Notes under the pieces: generated by a model | The model's input: only the letters and a program-made list of their open reading frames with translations | The model's database searches: none | Told to the model about the DNA's origin: nothing | Assembly: GCF_902686445.1 (NCBI RefSeq) | Contig: NC_062214.1 | Coordinates: 51,867,177-51,931,176 of the forward strand | DNA: 64,000 bases | Direction of reading: 5' to 3' | DNA from: Sciurus carolinensis | Taxonomy: Eukaryota; Chordata; Mammalia; Rodentia; Sciuridae | Position numbers and translations under genes: made by a program | Part shown: one piece after another, positions 1 through 11,259 of the stretch | Position numbering within the stretch: the stretch's first letter is position 1 | Layout: each line of letters opens with the position of its first letter

Positions 1-509
1 CAAACTGTCATTCACATCTAAAAACCATAGACAAATGCATTTCCCATGAGATCTTCCTGAGGAAACTGCTAGAAGAGTGATAAATGGGGAAACAAAGCCA
101 AAATAAGAGGCAAATTGAGTATTTAATTCATTTAGCTGTTGTACTACAACTAAAGAAAATATAGAGACTAATTCTACATAAGCAAATGTAAATGACATAC
201 ACTCTGATGGTATAAAAATGATTAAACAAGAAGATTGGGAGGAGAGAAAATAGGGGGTTACAGAATATGCTAATTTCCTCATAATTTATAAGCTCTGAAA
301 TTGACAGTGGTTATATATATATAATGCATACATAAAACCATAATAGTAAACTCTAAGAAAAATAATGTAATCCAAGAAACTAAGTTAAGAGGAGGATAGA
401 AAACAAGGAAGAATATACCAATTTCAATATTGCTAATAAAAATTGAGAATTAACTTTATAGTTGCAATATAACTAGAACACAAATATCATAAACATTATG
501 AAAGAGAAA
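1..509. other. AT-rich intergenic sequence, unassigned
   Basis: Strongly AT-rich sequence with no open frame of note and no repeat family that I can name. It contains a short TATATA run near 312-322 and an A-run near 521-535. It may be decayed L1, because L1 material follows it, but I see no diagnostic segment. Confidence 0.4.
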
Positions 510-1000
510 TATAAGCACAGGAAAAAAAAAAAAAAACAAGAACATAACATAGAGTAAAAGGATCTTTCTTCATAGAAGGAGGACCAATAGAGTAGAGGAA
601 GAGGATTAAGAGGGAGGAAGGAGAGGAGGGAATGGGAATCACTAGAGTGCGAAAATCTACCAAATTATCCTACACCCACAGTATGAAGATTCTATAATGA
701 GTCCCACTTAAGTATATAATTATAATGTATCAACTAAAATAATAGGATAATAAAAGATAATAATAACAGTAAAATAATAATGAAAGATAATGATAACAAT
801 AGAAGGGAGATCGGTAGAGTAGAGCAAGCAGATTGGGGGAGAGAAAAGGGAAGGGAAGAGGAAGGTACTAGGGAATGAGACTGACCAAGATGTATTATGT
901 GCAGGTACAAATATGGCATAATGAATCCAACTACTATGTACAGTTATAATGCACCAATAAAAATATTTTAATAAAAAATAATCAGAAAAAAATCAAGTTT
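510..1000 (+). mobile_element. L1 3'-end (3' UTR) fragments
   Basis: Two successive blocks have the same plan: a GA-rich stretch (about 590-640 and 800-870) followed by a segment reading roughly aatgagtcc...actatgta...ttataatg...caat and an A-rich end (about 690-735 and 915-985). The same ending occurs at 22490-22530, where it closes an L1 with a target-site duplication. I therefore read both blocks as plus-strand L1 3' UTR remnants. Exact boundaries are uncertain, and the two copies may be a tandem or two insertions. Confidence 0.55.
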
Positions 1001-1009
1001 TTTTTTCAA

Positions 1010-2195
1010 AAATCGCTGAAAATAACATAAAATATAATAACTGAATAAAGTTGAAGTCTATCCTAACAACAAATATTTGGAAAGCACATTTGTTAAAAAA
1101 AAAAGAGTCAAATAATGTAGCACTGCATAACAATTGAAAGGAATAAAGTACAATCAAAATCTCAGAAGCCTTTTTTGCAGAAAGTGAAAGAAAAATAAAC
1201 TAAACTTCACATGGAAAGAAGAGCCACAAAGAAGGGCCAAAAGAGTCTTGAAAAAGAACAAAGGACTCACAGCTTTCAATGTCAACACTTACTACAAAAA
1301 TCACAGCAATCAAGACAGCATAACATTTGTATGAAAACAAAAATAAAAACAAATAAAGTTGAGAGTCCAAAAATAATCTCCTACTTTATGATTAACTGAT
1401 TGTTGACCAGGTGCCAAGATGATTTGATGGGGAAAGAATAGTCTTTCCAACAAATGGTGCTAGGACTACTGGATATCCACAAGCAAATAAATAAAGATGA
1501 ACCCCCTCCCTCACACCATATATGAAAATTAAACTGAGTGAATCATAGACCTAAAGGAAGGGCAAAAGCTATAAAAATCATAAAAGAAAATAAATGAGTA
1601 AATCATCCTGTCTTTGGGTTAGGTAACAACTTCTTAAATATGATACAAAAAGCACAAGAGACAAAAAGAAAAAAAAATACATTTGACTTTAACAGAATTA
1701 AATTTTGTGCTTCACAGGACATCATCCAAAAAGTATAAAGACAACTCAGAGTGAGAGAAAATATTTTTAAGTATCTGCTAAAGGGCTTGAACAATAATAT
1801 ACAAAGAACACTTAAACTGAAAAATAAAAAGACAATAAGCCCAATTTTTAAATGAGCAAATTGAGGATTGAAAAGACATTTCTTCAAAGAAGATACACAA
1901 ATGATCCAACAGCACATGAAATACACTCTACATCATTAATCATTATGAAAATGCAACTCAAAACCACAAAGAAATGCCATTACACTCCTTCTAGGATGGC
2001 TGTAATAAAAAAAAAGATGGACAATAACAACTGCTGGCAAGAATGTGGAGAAACTGGAACCCTCTCACATTGCTGGCGGGAATGCAAAATGGTGCAGTCA
2101 CTTGAAAAACAACTTGGCTGTTTTTCAGAAAGCTAAATATAAAACTACTATTTGACCCATTGACTCCACTCCTAGAATACCTGAATAGAATTCAG
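1010..2195 (+). mobile_element. Old L1, 3' part of ORF2 (broken)
   Basis: The sequence follows mammalian L1 ORF2 in the sense direction, through the stretches that usually read 'caatcaaaatc..ag.agg', 'ggggaaagaatagtcttt', 'aaatggtgctggga' and 'ggatatccaca', and on to the 'acaataacaa..gttggc..gaatgtgg' segment near 2020-2050. Reading frames are destroyed by many stops; the longest surviving piece is about 94 codons near 1852-2136. It is interrupted at about 2198 by an antisense LTR and resumes near 2520. The divergence suggests an L1MA/L1MB-age copy. No function is expected. Confidence 0.8.
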
Positions 2196-2197
2196 TC

Positions 2198-2515
2198 TTC
2201 TACAACTAAAAAATTTCAGAAGCTGGGTAACTTATAAACTTCAGAAGCTTGTTTCCTCACAGTTCCGCAAGTTATAAAATCCAAGATCAAGGTGCCAGCA
2301 ACCTGGTGTCTGATGAGGGCACATTTCTTGATTCAAGGACAGCTGTCTTTACACTAAACCTCACCGTGGTGGAAGGCACAAGGGTCCTTCTGGGGCCTCT
2401 TTTATAAAGGTACTATCCCACAAGGGTTCTGTCTCATGACTAATCATCTCCCAAGGACTCCCCACCTCTTAATACCATCATTGATGATTGAGTTGCAACA
2501 TGCAAATTTGGGGAG
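2198..2515 (-). mobile_element. MaLR/MLT1-type LTR inserted in the L1
   Basis: Read on the minus strand this resembles a MaLR solo LTR. On the plus strand it begins with a 'gctgggtaacttataa' block, followed by 'cctcacagttc', 'aagatcaaggtgccagca' and a 'ccaaggactccccacctc' stretch near 2450. L1 sequence continues on both sides, so the LTR landed in an already resident L1. Family assignment is from memory and the ends are approximate. Confidence 0.6.
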
Positions 2516-2519
2516 AAAA

Positions 2520-3045
2520 CAAAAACACTTTAGATCATAGCAGAATGAAGAAATATAAAAACATACGTCCTACAAGAAACTTGTCATAAATATTCAAAAC
2601 AGTACTAATAGCCAAAAAGTAGAAATAACTGAATCTTCATCATCTGATGAATTGATGAAATGTATTTTATCTATACAAGGGAATACTATTCATTAATAAA
2701 AGAAATGAACTACCGATACATGCTACCACATGGATGAAACTTGAAAACATTATGCTAATGTTTCAAAGGAATCAGACACAAAAGGCAATGGGTATGAGTC
2801 CATTGATATGAAATGTCCAGAACAGGCAAGTCCATGAAAATAAAAAGCATATCAGAGGGATAGGGAATATGAGGAGATGGAGAGTGACTGTTAACTGGTA
2901 TGGGATTTCCTTTTGGGGTGATGAAAATGTTTTGAATCGATTGTGGCACTACCCTGTGACTACACTAAAAGCCATTGAATCATACAGTATAGTATGTGAA
3001 TTATACCTCAATAACGCTGTTAATGAGTTACTGTTTTATTAGATA
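2520..3045 (+). mobile_element. Old L1, ORF2 end and 3' UTR (continuation)
   Basis: This continues the L1 at 1010-2195. It holds the 'tacatgctaccacatggatgaa..cttgaaaacattatgcta' stretch near 2715-2760, the 'atgaaatgtccagaacaggcaa' stretch near 2807, and the typical 3' UTR 'gggatttccttttggggtgatgaaaatgtt' region, ending near 'gtatgtgaattatacctcaata' at about 3015. These are landmarks of mammalian L1MA/B 3' ends. It is non-coding today. Confidence 0.8.
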
Positions 3046-4394
3046 AGCAATACACTGAAACATGTTAGTTGAAAAGAAATTCAAGCACTATAGAAGAAAT
3101 CAGATGCCTTATCTTCAGCCCTCTGAGTCCCTGGCCTTATAACAACCATCATAAAACTTTAAAATCCCTAGAAGAGGGCACAGAATTAGCAATGTTGGGC
3201 AAGGGCTTTGCCCCCTGAAGTTACACTTCTATTAAAAATCAACTCAGCAATGTATGTGCACTCTAATTACAATTAAATTTTTAAAACTGATACTAAAGAA
3301 AATAATAAAAATGAAATCCCTAAAATATTAAGCACATTAGGTTATGAGCTTATGATTGGTTTAGCCTCTAAACTCACCTGCTTCAAAATGTGCTATAATT
3401 CTCAACAGAAATGACAAATGTTTAAGAAGGAAAATGGTAATTACCCTGATTTGAACATTACACATTGTATATATGTATTAAATTATCATACTGAATCAAT
3501 AGTAATGACAAAAATTTTCTAATTACAAAAAATTGCTGTAATTGTCCCGTGTTGCTTTTATCATTCAAATAAACCTTAATAATCTTTTAAGTGCATTCAG
3601 AAGAAAAAAATTTTAATTGGAATTTTACTCCTATGGTTCTCTTCCCCACTCTAACCTCTGTTAATAAACATACAAAATTCCATACCACCAAAACCGAGAT
3701 CTAACAAACATGCCAGTTCTAAAATCTGGCAGAGAGTTCCAATGACCGCAAGGCAGAGGAGAACTGAGAAAAAAATAATTCTACAAGACATTTCATAGGA
3801 AACTCACAAATTGGTCCAGTCTGGAAAAAAAATAGATATGACATCTTTCTTGGCCCATCATCTGATTTAAAGAGAGAATATCATACCAAATTTACCAGCA
3901 ACACAGGTAAATGTTCAGGGCGAGCACTAGAGTGTGACCACAATAACCAGGGCACCATCTGACGTGGAGCTCCATAGGTAGAGCTTGCTGGGAAGACTTC
4001 ATGCTGGGTGTGTATTTTATATATGTTCAGCATATGAAAGAATTCAAAGGACTGTGTTTCAACAAAGCAGAGTTGAAACAAGCAAAGGGAAAAGAGGGAG
4101 GATAAGATTAACTGAGGGTTAAAACACACACACACACTCACACACACACACGGAGTAAAAATTCTCATTAGGGATAGTAAATGTCAAAACCAATGGTTCC
4201 AAAAAATTGAGTCAATAATGCAGAAAAAAGCTACAGAATCACTCTCAGACTTAAAAGAAAGTGGTGACCAAGCTAAAATCAAAAAGATAAAATGACATAT
4301 AGCATGAAACAATGCTCTGACATATACATTGAGATTCCTTGAATAACATACCATAATAAATAAGAAAATAATAATCTAAAATATAAAAAAAGGT
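3046..4394. other. Intergenic, unassigned; contains a CA microsatellite
   Basis: No gene and no confidently recognised interspersed repeat. A short imperfect CA-repeat occupies about 4124-4152. Weak open frames here have no recognisable domains and are treated as chance. Confidence 0.4.
4124..4152. repeat. (CA)n microsatellite
   Basis: Alternating CA with one interruption (ctca) in the middle. Confidence 0.9.
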
Positions 4395-4764
4395 TTCCCT
4401 TAAATCCATAACTCTCAAAATGTGGTTCACAAACCTTCAGAGGTCCCAGGACACTTTCAGAGAGACCATAAAGTCAAACTATTTTCATAATATCATGACA
4501 TTATTTGTCTTTTTCACTGTCTTAGTATTTTCAATGACAGTGCAAAGTCAATGGTGGGCACAGCTCTAGTACATTAGTTTAAATCAAGGCAGTGGCACCA
4601 AATTGTATTGCAGGCATTATATCTTCATCCCTATACATTTGGTTTTTAAAAATGCCAGTGTCACTTAAGACCTTGCTGAAACAGTGAGTGTATTAACTGT
4701 ATGGCATCTGAGCCCTTGCAAACATCAAGTGATAAGGGCACTGTGATAAGCAGCATCTGATACT

Positions 4765-5290
4765 TCTCCAGCATTCTCTTCTCCTAGCATTCACACGCTT
4801 CTGTAGTCTTCTCCCACACTGACAAGGGATGACCTATGTAATCAATAGGATATTGCAGAAATAATGGCATGTGACTTCTGGGGATGGGTGATGAAAGATG
4901 ATGTGCCTTCTACCTTGCTCTCTTAGATCACTCCCTCTGAGGAAGTCAGTCACAAGTCATAAACACACTCAAGGAACCATGTGGAGCAATCCCCATGGAC
5001 AAAATTGAGGTCTACTACCAATAACCTGCAATAATGCACCAGGCATGTGAAAAAGCTATCTAAAAGTGAATCTTCCTGCCCTGGCCAAGCCTTTGGATGA
5101 CTGTAGCCCTAATCAACATCTTGACTATAGCTTCATGATATGCCCTAAGCCAAAACACCCAGCTAAAATGACCCTGATTCCTGACCCACAGAAACCATGT
5201 GAGACAATAAATGTTTATTTTGGGATTAAGCTGCTATATTGGGGGATAATTTGTTCTACCTTAATAGAAAAGCATAAAACCTGATACTAC
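4765..5290 (+). mobile_element. MLT1-type MaLR solo LTR inside the hAT element
   Basis: Plus-strand LTR recognised from 'accttgctctcttag', 'atcactccctctgagg', 'caagcctttggatgactg', the 'gacatcttgactatagcttcatga' equivalent, and the 3' end 'cctgacccacagaaacc..tgtgagacaataaatgttt' near 5183-5218. Flanking sequence on both sides belongs to the hAT relic, so the LTR inserted into it. The left edge is approximate. Confidence 0.75.
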
Positions 5291-5880
5291 ACAACAAAGT
5301 ACAATGATTGCTCCATGAGAGTTGATAGTGAAACCAGACACTTTTTTCATGAAATGCCATTTTTCTTGAATGAATAATTGACAAATTCTGGTATTCAGAC
5401 ATAGACATGTGGCAGACATTTTTTTATTTTGTTCTAATTTGTTGTACATGGCAGTAGAATACATTTATAATTTTTTTCTTGAAAATGAACAAAGTAACTC
5501 TATCACTTTAAGGACAAATGACAGCATTTATTGCCAATTGTAAAATTTGGCACTTAAGTGGTAAATTAAACTTTTGGAACATGTGTATCTGTCATTATGA
5601 ATCTGAAAGTTTTTTTTTTTTTTTAGATAGATAGAGTCTTTCCTGGTAAAATACTGGCAATATTAATAATGTGGTTTTTCTCAAATATAATATAAGGAAA
5701 TATGTCAACATTTAGGAGATTAATAACACTCAGTGAATCAATGTTTTCCAAATGATCCTTGCATGTTTTTGCAAAATGCAAGGAAGACCAATGGATTTTT
5801 TACATACACTGGCAACTCCGTTCTTAAAAGGGCCTCACAGTCCACATCACAACTGCCCTTTAAGAAACTGCCATGCAAGC

Positions 5881-6071
5881 TGGGCACTGTGACACACGCT
5901 TATAATCCCAGTGACTTGGGAGGCTGAGGTAGAAGGATACAATTTCAAGACCAGCCTCAGCAACTTAGAGAGACCCTAAGCAACTTAGCAAGACCCTATT
6001 TCAAAATAAAAAATAAAAAAGACTGGGATGTGACTCAGTGGTTAAGTGCTCCTGAGTTCAATTCCTGGTAG

Positions 6072-6139
<68 letters not shown>

Positions 6140-6204
6140 TAGAGCGAAGGAAGGAAGGAAGGAAGGAAGGAAGGAAGGAAGGAAGGAAGGAAGGAAGGAA
6201 GAGA
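5881..6204 (+). mobile_element. B1-ID dimeric SINE with expanded purine tail
   Basis: A B1-like (7SL-derived) left unit has the 'cttataatcccagtgacttggg' core and the characteristic 'cagcctcagcaactta' region. An A-rich linker and an ID-like right unit ('gggatgtgactcagtggttaa', 'gagttcaattcctgg') follow. The tail has expanded into (GA)n at about 6083-6136 and (GGAA)n at about 6146-6200. A target-site duplication reads aagaaactgcca at 5862-5873 and 6205-6216, with near matches extending a few bases further. This dimer type is typical of squirrels and some other rodent families. It disrupts the transposase relic. Confidence 0.85.
6083..6200. repeat. (GA)n followed by (GGAA)n microsatellite
   Basis: About 54 bp of GA dinucleotides, a short non-repetitive bridge (cactagagc), then about 14 GGAA units. 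The tract lies in the tail of the SINE and is partly mirrored at 8340-8445. Confidence 0.9.
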
Positions 6205-6523
6205 AAGAAACTGCCAGGAAAGAAAGAAATTTGCCAGGTTTTGATGTAATATCAAAGAAAAATAATTATAATCATCCAAGAAGACTTTTTAAATGCCCCT
6301 CTCTGCTAATTATATAACTGTGTGATGCTGGATTTTCCTCTTACACTTCAATCAAAACAACACAATGCAGCAAAATGGATGAAGAAGATAGGAAATTTTA
6401 GATGCTTTTTAATTGAGTCCCTTTTAAAGAGATTTGCAAAACTGTAAAACAAAGTAACTCTTCTCACTGATTCCATTTTGTTTTGGAATATGTATTTAGC
6501 TTTCATAAAAATTTATTATTTGT
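6124..6523 (+). repeat. Arm 1 of a long inverted repeat
   Basis: The non-microsatellite part (6203-6523, about 321 bp) matches the reverse complement of 8019-8339. By eye I count about seven differences, giving roughly 98% identity. The match continues outward through the GGAA tract and the 'actagag' bridge into the GA tract. Arm 1 is the original copy: the hAT transposon continues past its inner edge (into 6524-6690), whereas that continuation is absent next to arm 2. Confidence 0.9.
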
Positions 6524-6699
6524 GTTAAGATATAATAGGTTTATTATTATTTAGGTCAATTAGGCATCTTGAAATTGTTTTAACTTCTAAAATGACAAAT
6601 ACTGACAGATATCTCCCAAAAAAACAAATGTTTGGAGAAGAAGGTCCTCAATATACTTTAAACCTGAGAGACTGAGAAATTTAAGAACTGCCTTAGCAG

Positions 6700-8018
6700 G
6701 AAAAAAAAAAAAAAGAAGACTTGTGTTTTCCTGATTGAAAAGTTTATCGCTCTGTTACTCAAACTATGCTTCAGAGATCTCCAAACTCAAATGGCTCAGA
6801 GCAAGAAAGGTGTATTTCTTGCTTACACTGTAGGTTTGCAAGGAAACAGTAACTACTTGGAAAATTTGCAGTTATCACCACAGAGGAAAAAAAGGCATGG
6901 TAAAGCAGAGGTTGGTCTGAGAACTTCCACCTGGGAGGGACACATGTCTCTTCTGCTCATATGTCATCAGATAAAGAAGGTCACAGGGTTGCATGAAAGG
7001 ACACCAAACACAGGCAAACTGGAATAGGGTCTGTCACACCACATTTCCAGCAAGAGTCAATTTGAAGAATCCATACCATGAAGACATCTCAAAAAAGTTT
7101 TCTGGTGATGCCAGGAATAAAGAAAATAATACAACTGTACATTCAGAGGAAGAGAAACTGAGAGAGTGAGAAAAGGAAGCAAGGAGTCTCTGCATCTGTA
7201 AATGCCAAAAAATAATGGATTAACAGCTTCAGAGTTTTGAGGTAAAATGATGTAACTCTAGAATGGAATTGGTCAGATTTTAAGACAATAGAAAGCTACC
7301 TGAGGTGTCTAAGGGCTCAGACATTTATCACCCTTGAACACAATCTCTCAAGTATTTTCTGACTGTGAATGAACAACATTAAAAGCTAAGAAATGGGAAA
7401 GCTGCATCATAAATGAAGTGGCAGTGAACTCCAAACAGACACACTGAGGTGAGGCCCAAGACTCATCATAAATCTGATCATAAAGTGGAAGGCAGATGGC
7501 AAAGAATCATTCTCACAGAGGAAACAGTACATAAAAGCAATATTTTAATAATAACAATCGACAAAGTCCAGATACCTTTCAGATGAACAAATATCAAGGT
7601 AAAGCTTTTAAATTCCTATTTCTGAAATCAAGTAATATAACTTCCTTCTTGAGTCTGACAATATGTGAACCATTAAAATTTTAAGTATAATCAACAATAG
7701 AAATATTCTTACATGTATCTTTTGAACTCTACAAAAATAATAAAGCTATTTAATAAGGAAACCAAGTAAGACTTAAAAACAGAGAGCAAAAGAAAAGTTA
7801 AGCTTTACAATTTGGGGTAAAAAAAATATCATCTAAATTTTAAGCCCTGTAAAATGACCTCCAAGATTTTCAATTTGAGAAAATCACAAAAAGAAATCAA
7901 ATGAGAAAATAAGAATTACCAAAATAAAGGTAGATTAAAAATTTTAAAATAGAGATGAAAAACAATTTTAGGTAAAGTGAAATATTATACTTCAATGCAG
8001 ATAATAGATCCTTTCTTT
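6700..8018. other. Intergenic spacer between inverted-repeat arms
   Basis: AT-rich sequence with no gene and no repeat family that I can name. An A-run lies at about 6700-6715. A 78-codon open frame at 6791-7027 has no recognisable features. Confidence 0.45.
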
Positions 8019-8445
8019 ACAAATAATACATTTTTATGAAAGCTAAATACATATTCCAAAACAAAATGGAATCAGTGAGAAGAGTTACTTTGTTTATAGT
8101 TTTGCAAATCTCTTTAAAAGGGACTCAATTAAAAAGCATCTAAAATTTCCTATCTTCTTCATCCATTTTGCTGCATTGTGTTGTTTTGATTGAAGTGTAA
8201 GAGGTAAATCCAGCATCACACAGTTATATAATTAGCAGAGAGGGGCATTTAAAATGTCTTCTTGGATGATTATGATTATTTTTCTTTGATGTTACATCAA
8301 AACCTGGCAAATTTCTTTCTTTCCTGGCAGTTTCTTTCTTTTCCTTCCTTCCTTCCTTCCTTCCTTCCTTCCTTCCTTCCTTCCTTCCTTCCTTTCTTCC
8401 TTCCTTCCTTCCTTCCTACCTTCCCTCTAGTCTATCTCTCTACAT
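8019..8445 (-). repeat. Arm 2 of the long inverted repeat (derived copy)
   Basis: This is the reverse complement of 6124-6523 and includes the TTCC version of the purine microsatellite (about 8340-8427) and a 'ctctagtctatctctc' edge matching the GA-tract edge of arm 1. Its inner edge breaks inside the hAT transposon at about 8019 and its outer edge lies in the microsatellite. It is therefore a secondary inverted copy made after the SINE had inserted and its tail had expanded. Confidence 0.9.
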
Positions 8446-8566
8446 ATACAAATGAATATAAATGTTTAAGATGACATCAGAATGATACATTAGAAAAAAC
8501 TATAAGATATTCATGCCATCTTGAGGCAGAAACACCCCTTGAAAACTTGATACCTAAGGAAAAGAC

Positions 8567-8733
8567 TTTTTTGTATTTTATATTTTGGACACTGGGGATT
8601 GAACCCAAGGACTTTCTACCACTGAACTACTCAGGGTGTCACTAAGTTGCCGAGGCTGACTCAAAATTGCCATCTTCCTGCCTCAGCTTCCCCAGTTTCT
8701 GGGATTACAGGTGTGTGCTACTACACTTGACAA
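8567..8733 (-). mobile_element. B1-ID dimeric SINE, antisense
   Basis: On the plus strand the order is the reverse complement of the dimer: an ID box-B-like part ('ggggattgaaccca'), a 'ccactgaac' segment, then the B1 unit ending in 'gggattacaggtgtgtgctac'. No clear target-site duplication was found. Confidence 0.8.
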
Positions 8734-9365
8734 AGGAAAGGATATGAATGTAGGAATCTTAAGATTTCCATGCTAGGAAAAAAAAATCCACAATTAAAAT
8801 TAAAAGACAAATAACAAACAGAAAACACTTGCAATGTATATGAAAAAAGTTTAAATGAACACCCAAAAGAAATATGGGAAAGTGTGTAAAAAGGAAGTTC
8901 TCATGTGGTTTTGCATAAAATATTGCTGAATTTTACTAGACAGAAGGCAAATTAAAAGAGAAATGAATTTTTCACTACTATGATCTTAGCAAAAATTTAA
9001 AAGTATGATAATATCCATCACTGGAAAAGATACATACAACTAGTGGGAGTATCCATTATTACAACATTTTAGGTATATTACTTGACTACTGTAATATACC
9101 TGAAAACCTCCAAATATGTGATGAATCTTGACCTATGAATCTGTCTTTAAGGACATTATTATAAGGAAATAACTGATACAAATGCTTTAAAGCAATGCTA
9201 TGATTCTGAAAAGTTGAAATTTCCTTAAATATTCAAGTACAGGTTTAATAAAGTAATTACATTAGCACACAAACAGTGGAATATAGCTTGGGCATTAAGA
9301 AGATATACACTTGCTGATCCCAAAATATGCTTTCTTAATAGTATAATTGAAAAAAGTCAACAAGT
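8734..9365. other. Intergenic, probably decayed L1
   Basis: AT-rich, no gene. Phrases such as 'ttgcaatgtatatgaaaaaagtt' resemble old L1 ORF2 sequence, and a firmer L1 fragment follows, but I cannot set boundaries. Confidence 0.35.
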
Positions 9366-9530
9366 CAGGAGATGGACTAAATAACCCAAAACCTCTCATT
9401 AATGAAAACCAAGGGCCTAATGGCTTCATGGGTGAATTTTATCTGATGTTTAAGGAATAATCAATACCACTTTATCAAACTCTTTCAAAAATAATGTAGA
9501 GAAGGAATATCAATATGACATAACACTATT
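9366..9530 (+). mobile_element. L1 ORF2 fragment
   Basis: The stretch 'aagggcctaatggcttcatgg..tgaattttatctgatgtttaa..gaataatcaataccac' follows the L1 reverse-transcriptase-region sequence that encodes the PDGF/EFY-like motif, in sense orientation. It is short and decayed. Confidence 0.6.
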
Positions 9531-9534
9531 CATA

Positions 9535-10810
9535 TTAACCTTGATCACCTGACTGAGGTAATATCTATCAAGTTTCCCCCCTTTAAGTGACTTTTCTTCC
9601 TATTTCCATATCACACTTTCTGGATGGAAGTCACTCATAAAGTGCAAGGTTACCTCCACTGACTTGAGGTGGAGTAGCTACATCAGCTGTTTGGAATTCT
9701 TCTGTATGAGAGATTTGTCTATTCTCCTCCATTTATTTATTTATTTAATCATTATTGACATCAGTCTGGACTCCTGGACATTTATTTTATACTTAAAGTT
9801 GCAATATAATACTACTGTATTTTGTGGTCCAAATTGTTCTGCCTTAGGCATTAGGAGCTTGCACATTTGGTTCCTGTAACCCTACTCAAGCACTTTTCTT
9901 TTTGGTAGCAGTTGGGAGGACATGTCCTTACTTTTCTGGAGCTACAAGATGCTACAGCCTCATTTTATTTATTTCCTGCCCCAGACCCAGAATCATTTCT
10001 TCCTCCAAAGAGACCTGGTTCCTCTATTTGAAGAATGGTTTTAGGAACCAAGGTCTGGGTACTAGGCATTAAGTTACCTTTTTAAAAAAAACTGATAAAA
10101 TTCAGTGCTGACAAGAATGTGTTAAAACTGGCATTTTCAGCCATTGGTAAGGAGGGAAATGAAAAAAACTTTCTGGGAAAGCAATGTTTCAATGTGTATA
10201 GAGCCTTAAAACTTTTGATATAAAATTTGTATTCTCATATCCGAATACTGCATGTTAAGTGCAAAAAGAATTCCCATATTACTTATAATAGCACAATATT
10301 AGAAAAGCCAAACAACATGGAAATGGTTAAATAAGATAACAATACTCATTTAAAAGTAAGTGTAAGCCACATTAAATTATTGGTTTTATAAGGTAGAAAA
10401 ATAAAGACACAGACATGCAAGGATGCAATTGACAAATGATTTTGTCAACTATGGGAATGAGGAACAATAACATTATATCCATACATATACATATATATGC
10501 ATTTGTGTATATGTTTTATAATTTATTTAGATTGAAAACATATATATTGTAATATGTTTACATGGAAATATCTTTAAACATGGGAAAAAACTTTCCAAAA
10601 TGTTCAGTGACATCCTCTAGAAAGCAGGATATATTCCTTTTGTTTTTTCATCTATTTTTCTGTTTGCAAAGATTCTTTTTTATAAATTTGTACTTATACC
10701 ATAAAAAAAACACAAAGTAATTTCATCCTTTTAAATAGCTATGTAAAGTGGATATCTAAACGATTTTTGTTGGCTAGTTTTATTTTATAGATGACTGATT
10801 TACCGACTGA
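9535..10810 (+). mobile_element. Ancient interspersed repeat, probably L1M 3' region
   Basis: The stretch from 'ttgatcacctgactgaggtaat' through 'atttatttatttatttaat', 'acatttattttatactta' and 'cagacccagaatcatttc..tcctccaaagagacctggttcc' matches a very common old mammalian repeat that I associate with L1M-class elements. From about 10085 the sequence looks like the decayed end of L1 ORF2. Family and limits are tentative. Confidence 0.4.
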
Positions 10811-11259
10811 TACCATGGTTCCTGACAGTAAGATCCTTATCTAAGAGGAAGGGGCATGAACTGGGAGATGGATTTGACTCTCCCAAAATTGCACAGAAAA
10901 TTGTGACCATAATCAGAGTCCCCATACATGGGGCACTAGAAAGCACTGGGTGAAATATTCAAGGGTCAACATTCCCTGGGTGGATTTGCTTTGACACTCT
11001 TCTCCTGGCCTTGCTAACTTCTCAGGCACCAATCCAGTTTCCTGGGTCATAGGGAAGACGGGAAAGGAGGAGACAAGTCTCAAAGTATTGCAGGGAGTGG
11101 AGCATGTTGAAATTACAAAGCCAAACAAACTTGGCTTTCAGATGATGGCAAGGCCAGTAATTAATTCACATGGGACTTCTAGTTCCAGATTTGTTTTTCT
11201 CTTATGCGAATCTGGGTTTGTTTTGGTGGAGAAGTAAGTAATAATTTTGTGTCGTCTTC
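10811..11259. other. Intergenic, unassigned
   Basis: Less AT-rich than its surroundings. I recognise no gene or repeat. It leads directly into the motif-rich block at 11260-11370. Confidence 0.4.

Larger units (their letters stand above)
4395..6690 (+). pseudogene. hAT-Charlie-type DNA transposon with dead transposase
   Basis: A fragmented plus-strand hAT transposon. It begins with a 'ctcaaaatgtggttc' terminal-like segment, runs through decayed transposase sequence (about 4500-4765, 5292-5876, 6225-6470), and closes with an A/T-rich 3' part containing 'ggtcctcaata' near 6640. The clearest coding remnant is at about 6325-6425, where one frame reads LCDAGFSSYTSIKTT. The LCxAGFS motif is typical of the C-terminal hAT dimerisation domain, and stops occur on both sides of it. 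The element is split by an MLT1 LTR (about 4765-5290) and by a B1-ID SINE with microsatellite tail (5881-6204). Part of its 3' half was later copied in inverted orientation to 8019-8445. The exact Charlie subfamily is not assigned. Confidence 0.7.

Noticed and set aside
3881..4168. Minus-strand frame starting with a Cys/Val-rich stretch
   Set aside because: Its N-terminal part translates the CA microsatellite and the rest has no domain.
6083..8440. Inverted repeat and microsatellites as a CRISPR or terminal-repeat system
   Set aside because: No spaced direct repeats, no associated genes, and arm boundaries fall within an older transposon and a microsatellite.
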